Positions 19,281-29,134 are shown, counted from the first letter of the stretch. The stretch: DNA of 64,000 nt from Phocoenobacter atlanticus subsp. cyclopteri (GCF_018343795.1 NZ_CP074346.1:2046001-2110000), one strand, 5' to 3'. Numbers and translations are program-made. Notes: generated by a model from the letters alone, not told the origin.

Positions 19281-20660
19281 CTATTTTGAATAACAATTAA
19301 GCAACGTACCTTGCTTAATAAAATTCGGTTGTCTAATCTGTGGGTTTAACTTCAGCAACTCACCAGAGCGACGATAATCACCGTAAAATAAATGTGAAAC
19401 CTGCTGTAATGTACCGTTAATCTTACATTCTTTGATAATCATTGGTGGTTTTTTATTTATCGTTAAAATAGCCAGTTCCATTATTTCGCTTGCAATATTA
19501 CGAATAGACTCGCCCGTTTTATGTGACAAGCTGTAATTTGCTGTATTTAATTGTCCTGCTGTTAAACTGCTTGTTTTTTCCATCTCATTTTGTAAATGAC
19601 GAATGACATTAAGGGTTTTAACTAAATTTAACCTTAATGCAGTCGTGATTACTTCAACTTCAGAGGGAATTAAATTTTCACTATGTTGCTCAAAAAGATT
19701 AACGACAACTTTACTTAGTGCGATAGAGCAACTTAAATGCACAGCACAAGTTAATTCTTTTACATCATTTTCACTTAATGAGCTACTTAATGAACGTAAT
19801 GATGTTCGTTTGTTTTCAACGCTTTCATTACCAAAATTGACTAGTTGCTGAGGTATTTTTAAAACATCATCAATTGCACGACAAACATCATTAAAATTAG
19901 AAATAACAGTTAAACAAGGTTGCTCAGAAATGGCAGTGATATTGCTCTCAATTATCTTATGAATAACAGAAATAGCTTGTGTTGAACTGTCTTTAAATTC
20001 TGCTTTATTAATACTTTTATTAAAAATCGAATCCAAAGAAACAAAATCATCATTTATTTTAATTAGCGAGAAATCATCTTCAGCAAAATCAAAAAGTTCA
20101 ACAACTTGTTTAGCACAGCCAAATAATGCCCCCCAAACGTTTAATAATCTCGTTTTACTATTAAAAGCAAAGCTGACTATTTGCATATAAGAAGCAAATA
20201 AAGCGGTAAGATTATCTTCAAACTCTTCAATTTGTAACAACAGTGCATCAATTTTAGAAATGACCGAGTGAAACACAAAAATTGGCTGTGGCTTACCTGT
20301 TTTCTTAAAACTTAAATCAAGTGCGACATAATCAATATTGTCTGCTTCGTGACTTAGTCGAGCAGAATATAACACCATATCCTGCATACGCCCACGCACA
20401 GGATGAACCAACAACCCTTTTGAACTATCCTGCATTAAATTAAGAAATTTTTGATAATCGACAAAATAACCCTCGCCATACAAAATCGCTTTTAAGGTTA
20501 CATTCTCAGGGTTAAATCCCATACATTCTAAATCAGCTCCATTGATAAAAGGGTAACTATGTTCAACTAATGCTTGTTCAAAAGTATCATCAACAGATAA
20601 CACATCAAATCGTACACCTTTAAAACTGGCGTGTTGAATTGGTACCGTCCAACCGCTCAT
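19281..20660 (-). CDS. Mu gp43-like DNA circularisation/baseplate protein
   Basis: A 459-residue protein matching the DNA circularisation N-terminal family, with WTVPIQHASFKGVRFDV, then ALVEHSYPFINGADLE and LVHPVRGRMQDMV. The C-terminus has a LysM-like peptidoglycan or baseplate motif (VSHLFYGDYRRSGELLKLNPQIRQPNFIKQ is the region, at the last 45 residues). It shares one base with the tape measure stop. It is probably a tail hub part; the name comes from homologues. Confidence 0.88.
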   Translation of the reverse strand: MSGWTVPIQHASFKGVRFDVLSVDDTFEQALVEHSYPFINGADLECMGFNPENVTLKAILYGEGYFVDYQKFLNLMQDSSKGLLVHPVRGRMQDMVLYSARLSHEADNIDYVALDLSFKKTGKPQPIFVFHSVISKIDALLLQIEEFEDNLTALFASYMQIVSFAFNSKTRLLNVWGALFGCAKQVVELFDFAEDDFSLIKINDDFVSLDSIFNKSINKAEFKDSSTQAISVIHKIIESNITAISEQPCLTVISNFNDVCRAIDDVLKIPQQLVNFGNESVENKRTSLRSLSSSLSENDVKELTCAVHLSCSIALSKVVVNLFEQHSENLIPSEVEVITTALRLNLVKTLNVIRHLQNEMEKTSSLTAGQLNTANYSLSHKTGESIRNIASEIMELAILTINKKPPMIIKECKINGTLQQVSHLFYGDYRRSGELLKLNPQIRQPNFIKQGTLLNCYSK

Positions 20661-23032
20661 TATGATACCCCCATTCTTTTATCCATATTATAAAGTTTAG
20701 TAGATGTTATTTCTGTGATAACTCGCCCATCCATTTCCAGTGTAATAAAGTTCTTAATTGTATGGGTTTGGTTGTTAATTGCTTTAAATCCATCTGAAAT
20801 GGTTTGAGTTAGCCCTTGAATATAATTATGATAATCTGGCATTTCAGACATATTATTTTGAGGTCTAACAATGGATCTGATTTGCTGTTCATTTTTCAAA
20901 ATCCGTTTATCATAATCATCTTGGCTTAACGTCCCCTGTTTTAATCGCTCTTTTGCTACCTCGCTATTATGTTGCAAAGCTGAAATTGAATAACCTCCGT
21001 GATAATTGATACCGCTACTTTTTATTGGTGCATAAGGTGCGGCTTGAAATCCCAATGAATGTTTAACTTGTGAAGATTTTTCATAAGATTGTTGAAATGC
21101 TTTTTTAGCTTCAGCACGTTTCTCTTCTTCAGCCTCACGTCGTGCATCATAAGGAATTTTCCCCTCAGCTGCTGCATAGCCAAATAAAGCAAAGTTAGAA
21201 AGTGTTGATGCTCCTGTTGCAATACCTCGTGCAACATTACTTGCGACACTAGGAGCAACTTTTTGAATAACGCTAGGAGCAAATTTACTCGCAATACTAG
21301 TTGGTACCAGGCTTTTAACAATATTTCCAGTAACAACAGGATTTTTTCCCCCAGCCATACTCATTAAACTAAATCCAGCTAATGCAGCACCAAATGTAAT
21401 AACAGCATCTTTAGTACCAATGATATACTTAGATAATTCAGGATATTCTTTTCCATAATCTGCTAATGTTTCACTTAAATCCCCAAGTATATTATTCACT
21501 TTTTCAAAGTTTTTCATCTGAGTGAAGTCAGCTGTATTTTGTAGTTTTTTTACTTTTGCATCATTCGTATCAGCAATCACTTTATGAGACACATCAACAT
21601 CCCCATCACTATTTTGTACTTTTTTTTCAACGTTTTTTCCTAGATTAACATTATTGCGAATACCTAAAAATGCCATTAATGCTTGTCTATCTGAAATAAT
21701 TTTACCAACAGCTGAACCTTCGACTAAATTAGTCATTTGATTAAGTAACTCTTCTTGCTCTTTGCCTTTTGCTGTTTTTAATTTTTCTTTAAGAGCTTTG
21801 TATTTATCATCATTTCCTATAACATCTTCCATAATTGCACCAAAAGCTTCTAATGAGTTCATTCCTTTGCTTTTGTATTTTTCCATCGAAGCAAGAAAAT
21901 CAATGCCTTTTTCCTCTCCTGTTTTTGGATCTTTATATTTTAAATTTTTAAAACGCTCATTCGTTTCTTTTGATGTAATTTTAGCGAGAAGATTAACTAA
22001 ATTATTTCCTGCTTCATCACTTGTTCCTGCTGTTACTCGCGCCTGTTGGTTTGCAACTAATAATGTTTGTAAACCATCCATTCCTGTTAAACCTGCATTT
22101 TTAGCCGCTGCCATTTGTTGTGGCAACCAACGAGCCATATCAGCAAGCTCAAAATTACCAGCTTGACCTGCAGCAACAGCCATATCTAATACTCGCCCAA
22201 TTTCTTTTGGATCAATATTAAATTGTTGCATTGATGAAATAGCAATACGGGCTAAATCTTCTGGACTTGCCCCCGTTGCAACTGCCCCCTTTTGTAAAGT
22301 CGGTAATAGATCCATTGCAGTTTTAGCATCCACCGAACCACTGGCAAGTAAAGTATCAAGTGAAGCAAGGGCATCCTCTTTTGAACCTCCGCCAATATTT
22401 ACCGCATTTTCTACCGCATTAAATAGCTCTTTTTTACCTGCTATACGTCCCTCAACACCTCGTTCTGAAAAAGCCGTATTGGAAACCATTGCTAAACGGC
22501 GTTCAAAACTCATTTGGTTACGACTAGGTTCACGCATAACCATTGCACCTGCTGTAATACCCGTTCCCACAGCCATTGCACCACGACCAATTCCACGAGT
22601 TCTATCACCAAAAGACATTTTGCCCATTTCAGCATTTAATGATTTAATTTGCTGTTTATGTGCAGCAAAAGCACGTTTTAATTCATTTGCACTAGCCAGT
22701 CCACTACGTTTTAAGCGTTCATAACTCATTTGAGAGCGACGAATTTCACGCTGAACAGAGCGTTCACTACGAACCCCTAATTGTTCACGACTTCTTGAAA
22801 TTTTCTGAGCAGTACGCAAAGCACGTTGTGAAGCCAACTCTTTTATGTGTTGTGTTTCTTCAACCTTTTTCGCAACTTTCTCTTCTGTTTTAACCTGTTC
22901 CTTACCGCTTTTAACCGCAGCATCTTCGGTGTTTTGAAAACTTTTCTCAGCTTCTTGGGCGACTTTTTTTAATCTTTTTGATGCATTGTCTTTAACGCTT
23001 AATTCAAGCTGAACCTTCATATCATTTGCCAT
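20660..23032 (-). CDS. Tail tape measure protein
   Basis: A 790-residue tape measure. It starts with a coiled-coil, Lys/Glu-rich region (VQLELSVKDNASKRLKK, then EKSFQNTEDAAVKS). It continues with the TP901-like core (VGTGITAGAMVMREPSRNQM, GGGSKEDALASLDTLLASG) and has hydrophobic segments around residues 540-620. It sets tail length. It is somewhat longer than the Mu protein. The preceding gap contains the frameshift extension of gp41 and a terminator-like hairpin. Confidence 0.92.
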   Translation of the reverse strand: MANDMKVQLELSVKDNASKRLKKVAQEAEKSFQNTEDAAVKSGKEQVKTEEKVAKKVEETQHIKELASQRALRTAQKISRSREQLGVRSERSVQREIRRSQMSYERLKRSGLASANELKRAFAAHKQQIKSLNAEMGKMSFGDRTRGIGRGAMAVGTGITAGAMVMREPSRNQMSFERRLAMVSNTAFSERGVEGRIAGKKELFNAVENAVNIGGGSKEDALASLDTLLASGSVDAKTAMDLLPTLQKGAVATGASPEDLARIAISSMQQFNIDPKEIGRVLDMAVAAGQAGNFELADMARWLPQQMAAAKNAGLTGMDGLQTLLVANQQARVTAGTSDEAGNNLVNLLAKITSKETNERFKNLKYKDPKTGEEKGIDFLASMEKYKSKGMNSLEAFGAIMEDVIGNDDKYKALKEKLKTAKGKEQEELLNQMTNLVEGSAVGKIISDRQALMAFLGIRNNVNLGKNVEKKVQNSDGDVDVSHKVIADTNDAKVKKLQNTADFTQMKNFEKVNNILGDLSETLADYGKEYPELSKYIIGTKDAVITFGAALAGFSLMSMAGGKNPVVTGNIVKSLVPTSIASKFAPSVIQKVAPSVASNVARGIATGASTLSNFALFGYAAAEGKIPYDARREAEEEKRAEAKKAFQQSYEKSSQVKHSLGFQAAPYAPIKSSGINYHGGYSISALQHNSEVAKERLKQGTLSQDDYDKRILKNEQQIRSIVRPQNNMSEMPDYHNYIQGLTQTISDGFKAINNQTHTIKNFITLEMDGRVITEITSTKLYNMDKRMGVS

Positions 23033-23068
23033 TTTTAAACCCTCTTTAAAACCGTTTTAAACCTATAA

Positions 23069-23090
23069 AAAAGGGGCATTAAGCCCCTTT
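23069..23090 (-). terminator. Hairpin after the gp41 frameshift product
   Basis: On the minus strand AAAGGGGC pairs with GCCCCTTT over TTAAT, followed by a T run. The stop of the frameshifted product (23079-23081) is in its loop. It may reduce transcription into the tape measure gene. Confidence 0.6.
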
Positions 23091-23662
23091 TGATTTCTTT
23101 TTTCGCCGTGTAAACACATAATGCGTTACATTATCCATCGCAGGTGCAACATTTTGTTTAACGCCTTCACTTTCTAAATAGTTTTCCACCCAGCTTGTCA
23201 TTTCAAGCAAAGGCATCTCCCAGATAGCGGTCGGATTAAAACCAAATTTTGCAAATAGAATTACCGCTTGTTGATATTGCTTAAACGCCTCTTTTACTCT
23301 GTTTTGTGAATGTGTGGCTCTGTTAGGGAAACGCTTGTTGTTTGGATTACCATATCGCCTAAGCGCTTTTTTCTTAATTCAACCAATGCTTCTAAAATAA
23401 GCCAATAATCCTCATCAACTAAATTTTCAAGCATAAAATCAACGGTTAATGCTGATTTTGGAATGCCTGATATATCGACTTGTTCAACCAAGTGAGCCAT
23501 ATCCACAATGGTTCTATCACGAAGAGATTCACTTTCAGGCTCAATCCCTAAATCAGCCAGCACTTCCTGTGCTTTACAATTTCCGCCGACCGTCAGTAAT
23601 TTAACTGAAAAATCTTTGTGAATTTTGCCGTTAAAAGACAAACCAAAATTTAATTTTCCCAT
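23079..23662 (-). CDS. Tail assembly chaperone fusion made by -1 frameshift (G/GT type)
   Basis: The gp41 frame contains A AAA AAG (23372 down to 23366, codons 98-99), the classic efficient -1 slippery heptamer. After a -1 slip there is an open frame of 95 codons to TAA at 23079, giving a 194-residue fusion. The extension reads A-L-R-R-Y-G-N-P, then QYQQAVILFAKFGFNP and WEMPLLEMTSWVENY, with a basic RRKKKSKGA end. Position between tail tube and tape measure is where tailed phages encode G/GT chaperones. Slippage efficiency is unknown. Confidence 0.75.
23294..23662 (-). CDS. Mu gp41-like tail assembly chaperone, unshifted product
   Basis: A 122-residue protein starting MGKLNFGLSFNGKIHKDF, between tail tube and tape measure. 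It has the size and place of tail assembly chaperone G of other phages. It ends HIHKTE when no frameshift occurs. It starts at the base where the tube gene ends, so translation is coupled. Confidence 0.82.
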   Translation of the reverse strand: MGKLNFGLSFNGKIHKDFSVKLLTVGGNCKAQEVLADLGIEPESESLRDRTIVDMAHLVEQVDISGIPKSALTVDFMLENLVDEDYWLILEALVELRKKRLGDMVIQTTSVSLTEPHIHKTE

Positions 23663-24033
23663 TATTCTTTAACCTCTTTCAATGCGTTCATCGTAATATC
23701 AATAGTGGCTTCACCATCAACAGTATAGCTTTGTCCCACTTCAGTTGTAAAACAACCCAAGTATGAAGTACGTTTTTCATCGTGACCTAATGGGAATACA
23801 GTTATTTTTGCATCTTCGATATATTCCCAAATAATTTGAGTATCAAGCGGAACAATTGCGGATACATTAAGAGAATATTCACTAATCCCTTTTGAAAAAC
23901 CCTGTGCGTGACCGCTACTATTCATTGTTTTTACTAGTTTTCGCCCTGTCTGTTTTTTTACATCCAGTTTAGTAATTTCAATTTCACGCCCATCTACCTC
24001 TAAAACTGCCGAGCCTGCATATACTTCTGCCAT
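23662..24033 (-). CDS. Tail tube protein (Mu gp40/gpM-like)
   Basis: A 123-residue tail tube subunit with AGSAVLEVDGREIEITKLD, then VKTMNSSGHAQGFSKGI and TVDGEATIDITMNAL, the signature of the Mu/P2 tube family. It polymerises inside the sheath. The sheath gene stop is 10 bases upstream. Confidence 0.92.
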   Translation of the reverse strand: MAEVYAGSAVLEVDGREIEITKLDVKKQTGRKLVKTMNSSGHAQGFSKGISEYSLNVSAIVPLDTQIIWEYIEDAKITVFPLGHDEKRTSYLGCFTTEVGQSYTVDGEATIDITMNALKEVKE

Positions 24034-24043
24034 CTAATCCCCC

Positions 24044-25462
24044 TTATAGAATTAAATCAATTTGGTTGGCTAAAACGTGCAATCCATTGACCACATCAGA
24101 TGGAATTTTGGTATCAACACGATTCACATCATTTGGATTACGCACCACAATTAAACGTTTTTTGTGTTTATCGACATTTTCGATAATTTCCACTGCTTCC
24201 AAGCGATACAACACATCAAGAATTTCCGAGCGTACTTTTGGTACTTTTTTATCGTGTAATTTCTCACGTGGAAAACGTAGATTTAAACGTGTTTCAACAG
24301 CTTTGCGTACATAGTCCATCGTGCGGATAGATGTTAAATCTAACCAGCTTGGGTCATCTGTACCTGTTACATTTTTACGATAAGTCGTAATTGCACGCAC
24401 AATCTGAACACGAGGACCTACAACCTCAAGAGGAGTTACTCCATTAAATAGAGCTTGATTAAATTCACTAAATGTCGGTTTTTGAGAATCATCCGTTAAT
24501 GTCAGACCTTTAATTTCAAGTGTATTCAGTGGTCTTGCAGGGTCTTCTTCATAAGCAATCACCGCACCATAACCCGCAGCTAATATCGCATTAGATTCAA
24601 TTGCCCCTTTATACCAAGCAATGGTTAATCGCTCCGAGTTTAAACTTTCACCAAGTGTGGTTGCTTGAGCTAGTGAACCACGAAAACCAAGCACACCAAT
24701 CGCAGGTTTCTTTTCAATTGGCGATGACATATTTTCTAAATGAGTACGTAGTGCTTTGGTATTTTCAGCATCAGAAAATGCAGAAATAATAATGTGATAA
24801 TGCTTACCTGCTATACTAGCAAGGGCTGATTCAATCTGAGCATTACGCTGACCACCGCTAAATGCAGATAATTCAATATCTAAACTCTGTGCTGTGGTGT
24901 ATGCTGATAATGCAATTTCATTTCCAATCTCCCCTTTTTCTTTTGCAGTTAAAGTCAATACCTTTTCATTGGTACTCGCTACAACAGGACAATAAAGTGA
25001 ACTATTAATCACCGCTTCTAAGCGACTTGCAATAGCCGTTGCTTCTTCGCCTTTTTCTGCTGCGATTTGATAGTTTTTTCCTGCAATAGCAACCGTCACT
25101 AATCCAGCGCTGGTTACAGTTGAATTAAATGTAACCGAACCACTGGCTTTAATACCAGCACTATGGTCACGAATACCCATTACTGATAAACGAATTAACT
25201 CATTATTAGAGATAGCTTGACGTGACATCAAATGAGCCGTTGAGCCTGCACCAAATAATTTCTCCGCTTCTACATCAGAAAAAACTTTAACTGGCTTAGT
25301 AAAATCACTATCACCGCCTAACATCGGAGCAATAATTAAGACTTCTTGCTCATTAATTGGTAACGTACTGACTGCATCTTTGTTATTGTATTCTGTATAA
25401 ACACCAGGCTTACGAATTGAACGAGGAATTTTTTCAAATTCAATATTGGTAGAATCTGTCAT
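24044..25462 (-). CDS. Contractile tail sheath protein (Mu gpL/gp39)
   Basis: A 472-residue sheath protein: FEKIPRSIRKPGVYTEYNN start, PVKVFSDVEAEKLFGAGSTA middle and the sheath C-terminal domain with DLTSIRTMDYVRKAVETRL and a NQIDLIL end. Length is normal for Mu-like sheaths. The start ATG overlaps the stop of the preceding small gene as TAATG, so translation is coupled. Confidence 0.94.
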   Translation of the reverse strand: MTDSTNIEFEKIPRSIRKPGVYTEYNNKDAVSTLPINEQEVLIIAPMLGGDSDFTKPVKVFSDVEAEKLFGAGSTAHLMSRQAISNNELIRLSVMGIRDHSAGIKASGSVTFNSTVTSAGLVTVAIAGKNYQIAAEKGEEATAIASRLEAVINSSLYCPVVASTNEKVLTLTAKEKGEIGNEIALSAYTTAQSLDIELSAFSGGQRNAQIESALASIAGKHYHIIISAFSDAENTKALRTHLENMSSPIEKKPAIGVLGFRGSLAQATTLGESLNSERLTIAWYKGAIESNAILAAGYGAVIAYEEDPARPLNTLEIKGLTLTDDSQKPTFSEFNQALFNGVTPLEVVGPRVQIVRAITTYRKNVTGTDDPSWLDLTSIRTMDYVRKAVETRLNLRFPREKLHDKKVPKVRSEILDVLYRLEAVEIIENVDKHKKRLIVVRNPNDVNRVDTKIPSDVVNGLHVLANQIDLIL

Positions 25463-25641
25463 TATTTCACCTCTTTATTTTTTGCTTTAGTTTGAGTTTC
25501 GGTAACTTTTACCAAGTCACCATCTGCAATACGACGTTGGTAATAAACCGAGTTTTCAACCTCAACGACTTCTTGCTCAATATATTGATGTGGACGATGT
25601 TCAAAAGGCACTTTCACACCATTAATTGCTTTAACTTTCAT
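25462..25641 (-). CDS. Mu gp38-like small protein (DUF2635)
   Basis: A 59-residue protein read from the minus strand, MKVKAINGVKVPFEHRPHQY at the start. The YYQRRIADGDLVKV segment is typical of DUF2635 proteins found just before the sheath gene in Mu-like phages. Its stop overlaps the sheath start as TAATG and its start overlaps the end of gp37. Function is unknown. Confidence 0.85.
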   Translation of the reverse strand: MKVKAINGVKVPFEHRPHQYIEQEVVEVENSVYYQRRIADGDLVKVTETQTKAKNKEVK

Positions 25642-26281
25642 TTTTTTCTCCTAGTTCTACAACAAAAGGTTGTTTGACATTTTTAAGACTAGGGTCAAAA
25701 ATCTCGCCCCCAATCCTTTTTAAATCAGGCAATGGATCATCTAATTGCCCTTGATATGTTTTAAAAATCGTTTCCCATTCTTTCTCTCCCTCTGGAAAAC
25801 GCCCATCTTCTAAGAAATCTTGCTCGGTATATTTAATTTCAAACTCTAAAGAAAGAGCAGATAAACGCTCTGAACGAATTTCTGCATTATTTAAAATCGT
25901 ACGAATGCGTTTTGGTTTAATAAAGTCAACAAGTCCATTTAATGTTTGATTAACTAATAAATACTTCACTGCTTGTGCAAGTTGATTAACACCAATTTCA
26001 TTTTTAGTGATTCCTCCCTTTCTGCTTGCAGTACCTGAACGCAATGAACGAGCTAAGACTAAAACAACAAAAGAGCTTGATGTTTTATAGCGTTTACCTC
26101 TGCTAGTTGCTCCCATTGTGTCGAAGTTTGAGCCACCATAAGAAACTAAACAAAGCGGTAAACGACGTACATTTAATTGAGTATCATCAATTTCACCAGA
26201 GTAACTATCCACTGAATAAACTAGCTTTCCCAAACCTTTTTTTAGTCGTTCAATCAATGCGTTTTCAATCTTAGTAATCAT
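25631..26281 (-). CDS. Mu gp37-like protein (DUF1834)
   Basis: A 216-residue protein of the gp37 family with ITKIENALIERLKKGLGKLV at the start and a beta-rich core, typically located between gp36 and the sheath. It is thought to act in tail completion or joining. It shares base 26281 with the stop of gp36 and overlaps the start of the DUF2635 gene by 11 bases. Confidence 0.85.
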   Translation of the reverse strand: MITKIENALIERLKKGLGKLVYSVDSYSGEIDDTQLNVRRLPLCLVSYGGSNFDTMGATSRGKRYKTSSSFVVLVLARSLRSGTASRKGGITKNEIGVNQLAQAVKYLLVNQTLNGLVDFIKPKRIRTILNNAEIRSERLSALSLEFEIKYTEQDFLEDGRFPEGEKEWETIFKTYQGQLDDPLPDLKRIGGEIFDPSLKNVKQPFVVELGEKNES

Positions 26282-26706
26282 TAACGATCTCTCTTAAATA
26301 TACGATTATTGCCATTAAAAAATTGCACTGAAAATTCGCCATTATCCGTGTTAGTGTTTTCATCAGTGTTAGTAATCCCCAATGAAACAACGCCTTTGCT
26401 AATATTTTCAAGCTCTTTAAGTGATAACTTATAACGTTCAATGACTTCATCAGTAATTAAATGAGAAGACATACTACACAGACGATAACGAGCCAAGTCA
26501 CAACAAATTCGTACTAAGTTTTGCGGTATCGTTTTAAGTGGTAAGCGATAACGCCCCGCTAAATAACCATCCACTTGACTAGATGAATCACTTAATGCTG
26601 TATTAAGTACTTCAATATTGACTTCACCAGTCATTTCTCTATCCGTGAGTTCAATCGCTTCTTGCTCACCCACTCGTTTTAAAAAATCGTCTGTGTTTGC
26701 GTACAT
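26281..26706 (-). CDS. Mu gp36-like protein (DUF1320)
   Basis: A 141-residue head-tail connector candidate. MYANTDDFLKRVGEQEAIEL, SSQVDGYLAGRYRLPL and VRICCDLARYRLC match the DUF1320 family, which adopts an all-helical connector-like fold. It lies 5 bases after the stop of the preceding gp35-like gene. Confidence 0.88.
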   Translation of the reverse strand: MYANTDDFLKRVGEQEAIELTDREMTGEVNIEVLNTALSDSSSQVDGYLAGRYRLPLKTIPQNLVRICCDLARYRLCSMSSHLITDEVIERYKLSLKELENISKGVVSLGITNTDENTNTDNGEFSVQFFNGNNRIFKRDR

Positions 26707-26711
26707 AATAA

Positions 26712-27038
26712 TTACTCCGCAATAAACTCAACCGCCAAATAAGGATCGGTTTCAAGAGTATTAAGCAAATCTATATCGACATCTTCTGCTTCAATAAGCA
26801 CCGCTTTATCTTTGAAGAAACGATACCCCGCACGCCCATAGCTTTCATTTGGGTGAGTTGAACGTAAGGTTACTTCAATCGCTTTAAAATCGACTTCTAC
26901 AACATTCATTCCTGTTGTTTCACAAACGGTTTTTGTCTGATTTTGTTGTTTTTGGACTTCAGTTTTTGGAACCTCTGGCTCTTGAGTTTGCTGTTCTTGA
27001 ATTTGTTGTTCTTTATTTTTGGTTTTTTTCTTAGTCAT
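26712..27038 (-). CDS. FluMu gp35-like protein (HI1506-type)
   Basis: A 108-residue protein with a low-complexity K/E/Q-rich N-terminal 40 residues (KEQQIQEQQTQEPEVPK) followed by a compact domain (YGRAGYRFFKDKAVLIEAED). This matches the HI1506-type FluMu protein encoded after the capsid gene. It may be a head-decoration or completion protein; its exact role is unknown. Confidence 0.75.
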   Translation of the reverse strand: MTKKKTKNKEQQIQEQQTQEPEVPKTEVQKQQNQTKTVCETTGMNVVEVDFKAIEVTLRSTHPNESYGRAGYRFFKDKAVLIEAEDVDIDLLNTLETDPYLAVEFIAE

Positions 27039-27087
27039 TTTTTTATCCTCTTTATCTTTAATAAGGCAGAAATCTGCCTTAAATTAA

Positions 27088-28008
27088 TTACTCAATAATT
27101 TGAGAACTCACCATTACTTTTAAACGACCTTTTAACACATTGGTTGTGCCACCAATAATGTCAGCTTCACAAATCTGACGAGCTTTAAATTCAAGTGCTG
27201 GTGGAACTAAAATCACATTAGGACGAATATTTAACAACTTGCCACCATCGCCTTTAAGGGATTGCATTGTTGCCACAATACTCATAATGTTTTCAGCTGT
27301 GAATTCCGTTTGTTCTACACGATGAGCGAGTTGCCAGAAGCCAAAACCTGCATTACCACGCGCACGCACACCCCACAAATACACATCTTCCATAAAGACT
27401 TTATCGGATTTGCTCGGATCAAACTTCGTTTCAATTTCAGGTTTAGTGCGTTCCTGCCAAATTAACGGCTTAATCGAATTGGTTGTGTCAAAAATATAAA
27501 ACGGTAACGCCTCAGAGGTTGAGCCTGTGGTTAAATTGCTCTGTGTTTTATGCGAACCTGTGCCATCAACATTTTCATAAACAGGGTGGTCAGTATCAAA
27601 GAAGTTTTGACCGTCATAACACAAGGTGCTTTTACCCTTGCTTAAAATCCCAAACACCAAATCATCAGGTAATTCCGCTGCACTTTGACCTGCTTGTTTT
27701 GCCACATCTAAGAAAACCCCTGATTGATCATCTTCAATATTGGTACGTGGAATAGCAACCGTTGATTCAAACGTTTTATTCTCAATTTGTGTTGCTTGTG
27801 CCTGCATATTATTGATAGTACGTGTGCCAACCCACTCTTTCATTTTAGGAAATTGTGATAAAAAGCCGTAAGTATTAACCAATGTATTTGAAGGCACTCG
27901 CATTGCAACATCATTCCATTGTGGTTTTATTAAGCCTAAACCACCGTGAAACTCTTTACGTAAAGCAACATCTAACGCTTTTAACAATTCTGATTTTTTA
28001 AAACTCAT
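27088..28008 (-). CDS. Major capsid protein (Mu gpT-like)
   Basis: A 306-residue major head subunit: MSFKKSELLKALDVALRKEF, KEWVGTRTINNMQAQATQI, EVAIPRTNIEDDQSG-like IPRTNIEDDQSGVF, and LIWQERTKPEIETKFDPSKS, as in the Mu gpT family. The start overlaps the original stop of gene I/Z (TAATG at 28006-28010), so its expression was coupled to scaffold translation. The premature stop in gene I may reduce that coupling. Confidence 0.94.
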   Translation of the reverse strand: MSFKKSELLKALDVALRKEFHGGLGLIKPQWNDVAMRVPSNTLVNTYGFLSQFPKMKEWVGTRTINNMQAQATQIENKTFESTVAIPRTNIEDDQSGVFLDVAKQAGQSAAELPDDLVFGILSKGKSTLCYDGQNFFDTDHPVYENVDGTGSHKTQSNLTTGSTSEALPFYIFDTTNSIKPLIWQERTKPEIETKFDPSKSDKVFMEDVYLWGVRARGNAGFGFWQLAHRVEQTEFTAENIMSIVATMQSLKGDGGKLLNIRPNVILVPPALEFKARQICEADIIGGTTNVLKGRLKVMVSSQIIE

Positions 28009-29093
28009 TATTTATCTCCTTCTGTTTTATATTCTTTTGCATATTCCTCAGCCGTCATACCCAACGAACGAGCCGCTGCAAGTTCACCTGCTGATAACGC
28101 AACAGGTTCTTTTTTATTTGGATCTTAACCACCTGATTGTGTACCTTTTAAAGCACTATTCGGGGTTACTGTTTTCAAATAATCAGATAACGCTGTAAGA
28201 TTGTTTTTACCCAAATCTTCAGCCCACTGCTTCTGAGCAGGTAACAAACGTCCATCAGAAAGAGCGGTTTGAATTAACGATTCGCATTTTTCTTGTTGTA
28301 CCTGAGCCTTGAAATTATTTAACTCAGTTTGAACAGTCTGCAAATCAGAAAGTGCTACGTATTTAGCAGGGTCGGGATTAGTTGCTTTTGCTGATTCAAC
28401 CTGTGCTGATAAAGCGGTCACTTGTTGAGTGTTTTTTGCAAGTTCATCATAAACAGCACTTAATGCAACTTTAGAATCTGTTGCTTGTTTCGATAATGCT
28501 GTTACTTGTGCTTCTATTTGCTCATCTGTTGCATCAGCACCTAATGCAAAAAGCTTAATTAGTAAATCTTTGAAGTTCATTGAATTGTCCTTTGTTTGAT
28601 TTAAGCGTTCAGATAAAGCCAAAGCTTCATCTAAGTTATGAAGAGCAGGGCGGTTTGTTAATGCTGCATTGATAACCTCAACAACTTTTCCATCTTTGTC
28701 AGCAAAGAAAAGAGGTGAAATATAACGATACTCTTTATTTTTGATTTGAGAATGGGCTTTTTCTGTCCATTCCACATCAACAAAGATACCTTGCCCTGAA
28801 ATGTATTCTGTTTTGATAAACCAGCCTGCGGCTGGATTTTCTTTTCCGTTCTCTTTGATAAAAAGCGTCTGATGTTCATAATCAATCATCAAGCGAATTG
28901 GAAGTGAATTGATTTGTTCCGCTAACGCATACCCATTAGAATCATCTACATACCAGCCCCCTTTGCCTTCTTTACGTCCATCTTGCGGATAGAAACGCCC
29001 AAACGGAAAAAGCTGGATACGCCCATTCACTTTTGGATCAATTTCAAAATTACACGCAATAGGATTAAGTGTTGTCGCCATAAAAAACCTCAT
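28008..29093 (-). pseudogene. Mu gpI-like head protease with nested scaffold Z, premature stop
   Basis: The protease/scaffold frame starts at ATG 29093 (MRFFMATTLNPIACNFEI; Met5 is also possible) and reads to TAA at 28125. The same frame then continues 38 codons (EPVALSAGELAAARSLGMTA and on) to TAA at 28008, which overlaps the capsid ATG. That tail is like the end of related scaffold proteins, so TAA 28125 is probably a nonsense change. An internal ATG at 28580 (MNFKDLLIKLF) has AAAGGA upstream and is the likely start of the nested scaffold Z. Both products lose their C-terminus. Confidence 0.75.
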
Positions 29094-29134
29094 ATTCGTT
29101 TGATGGTTGTAGAATAGCGAAAAGGAATAAAGTA

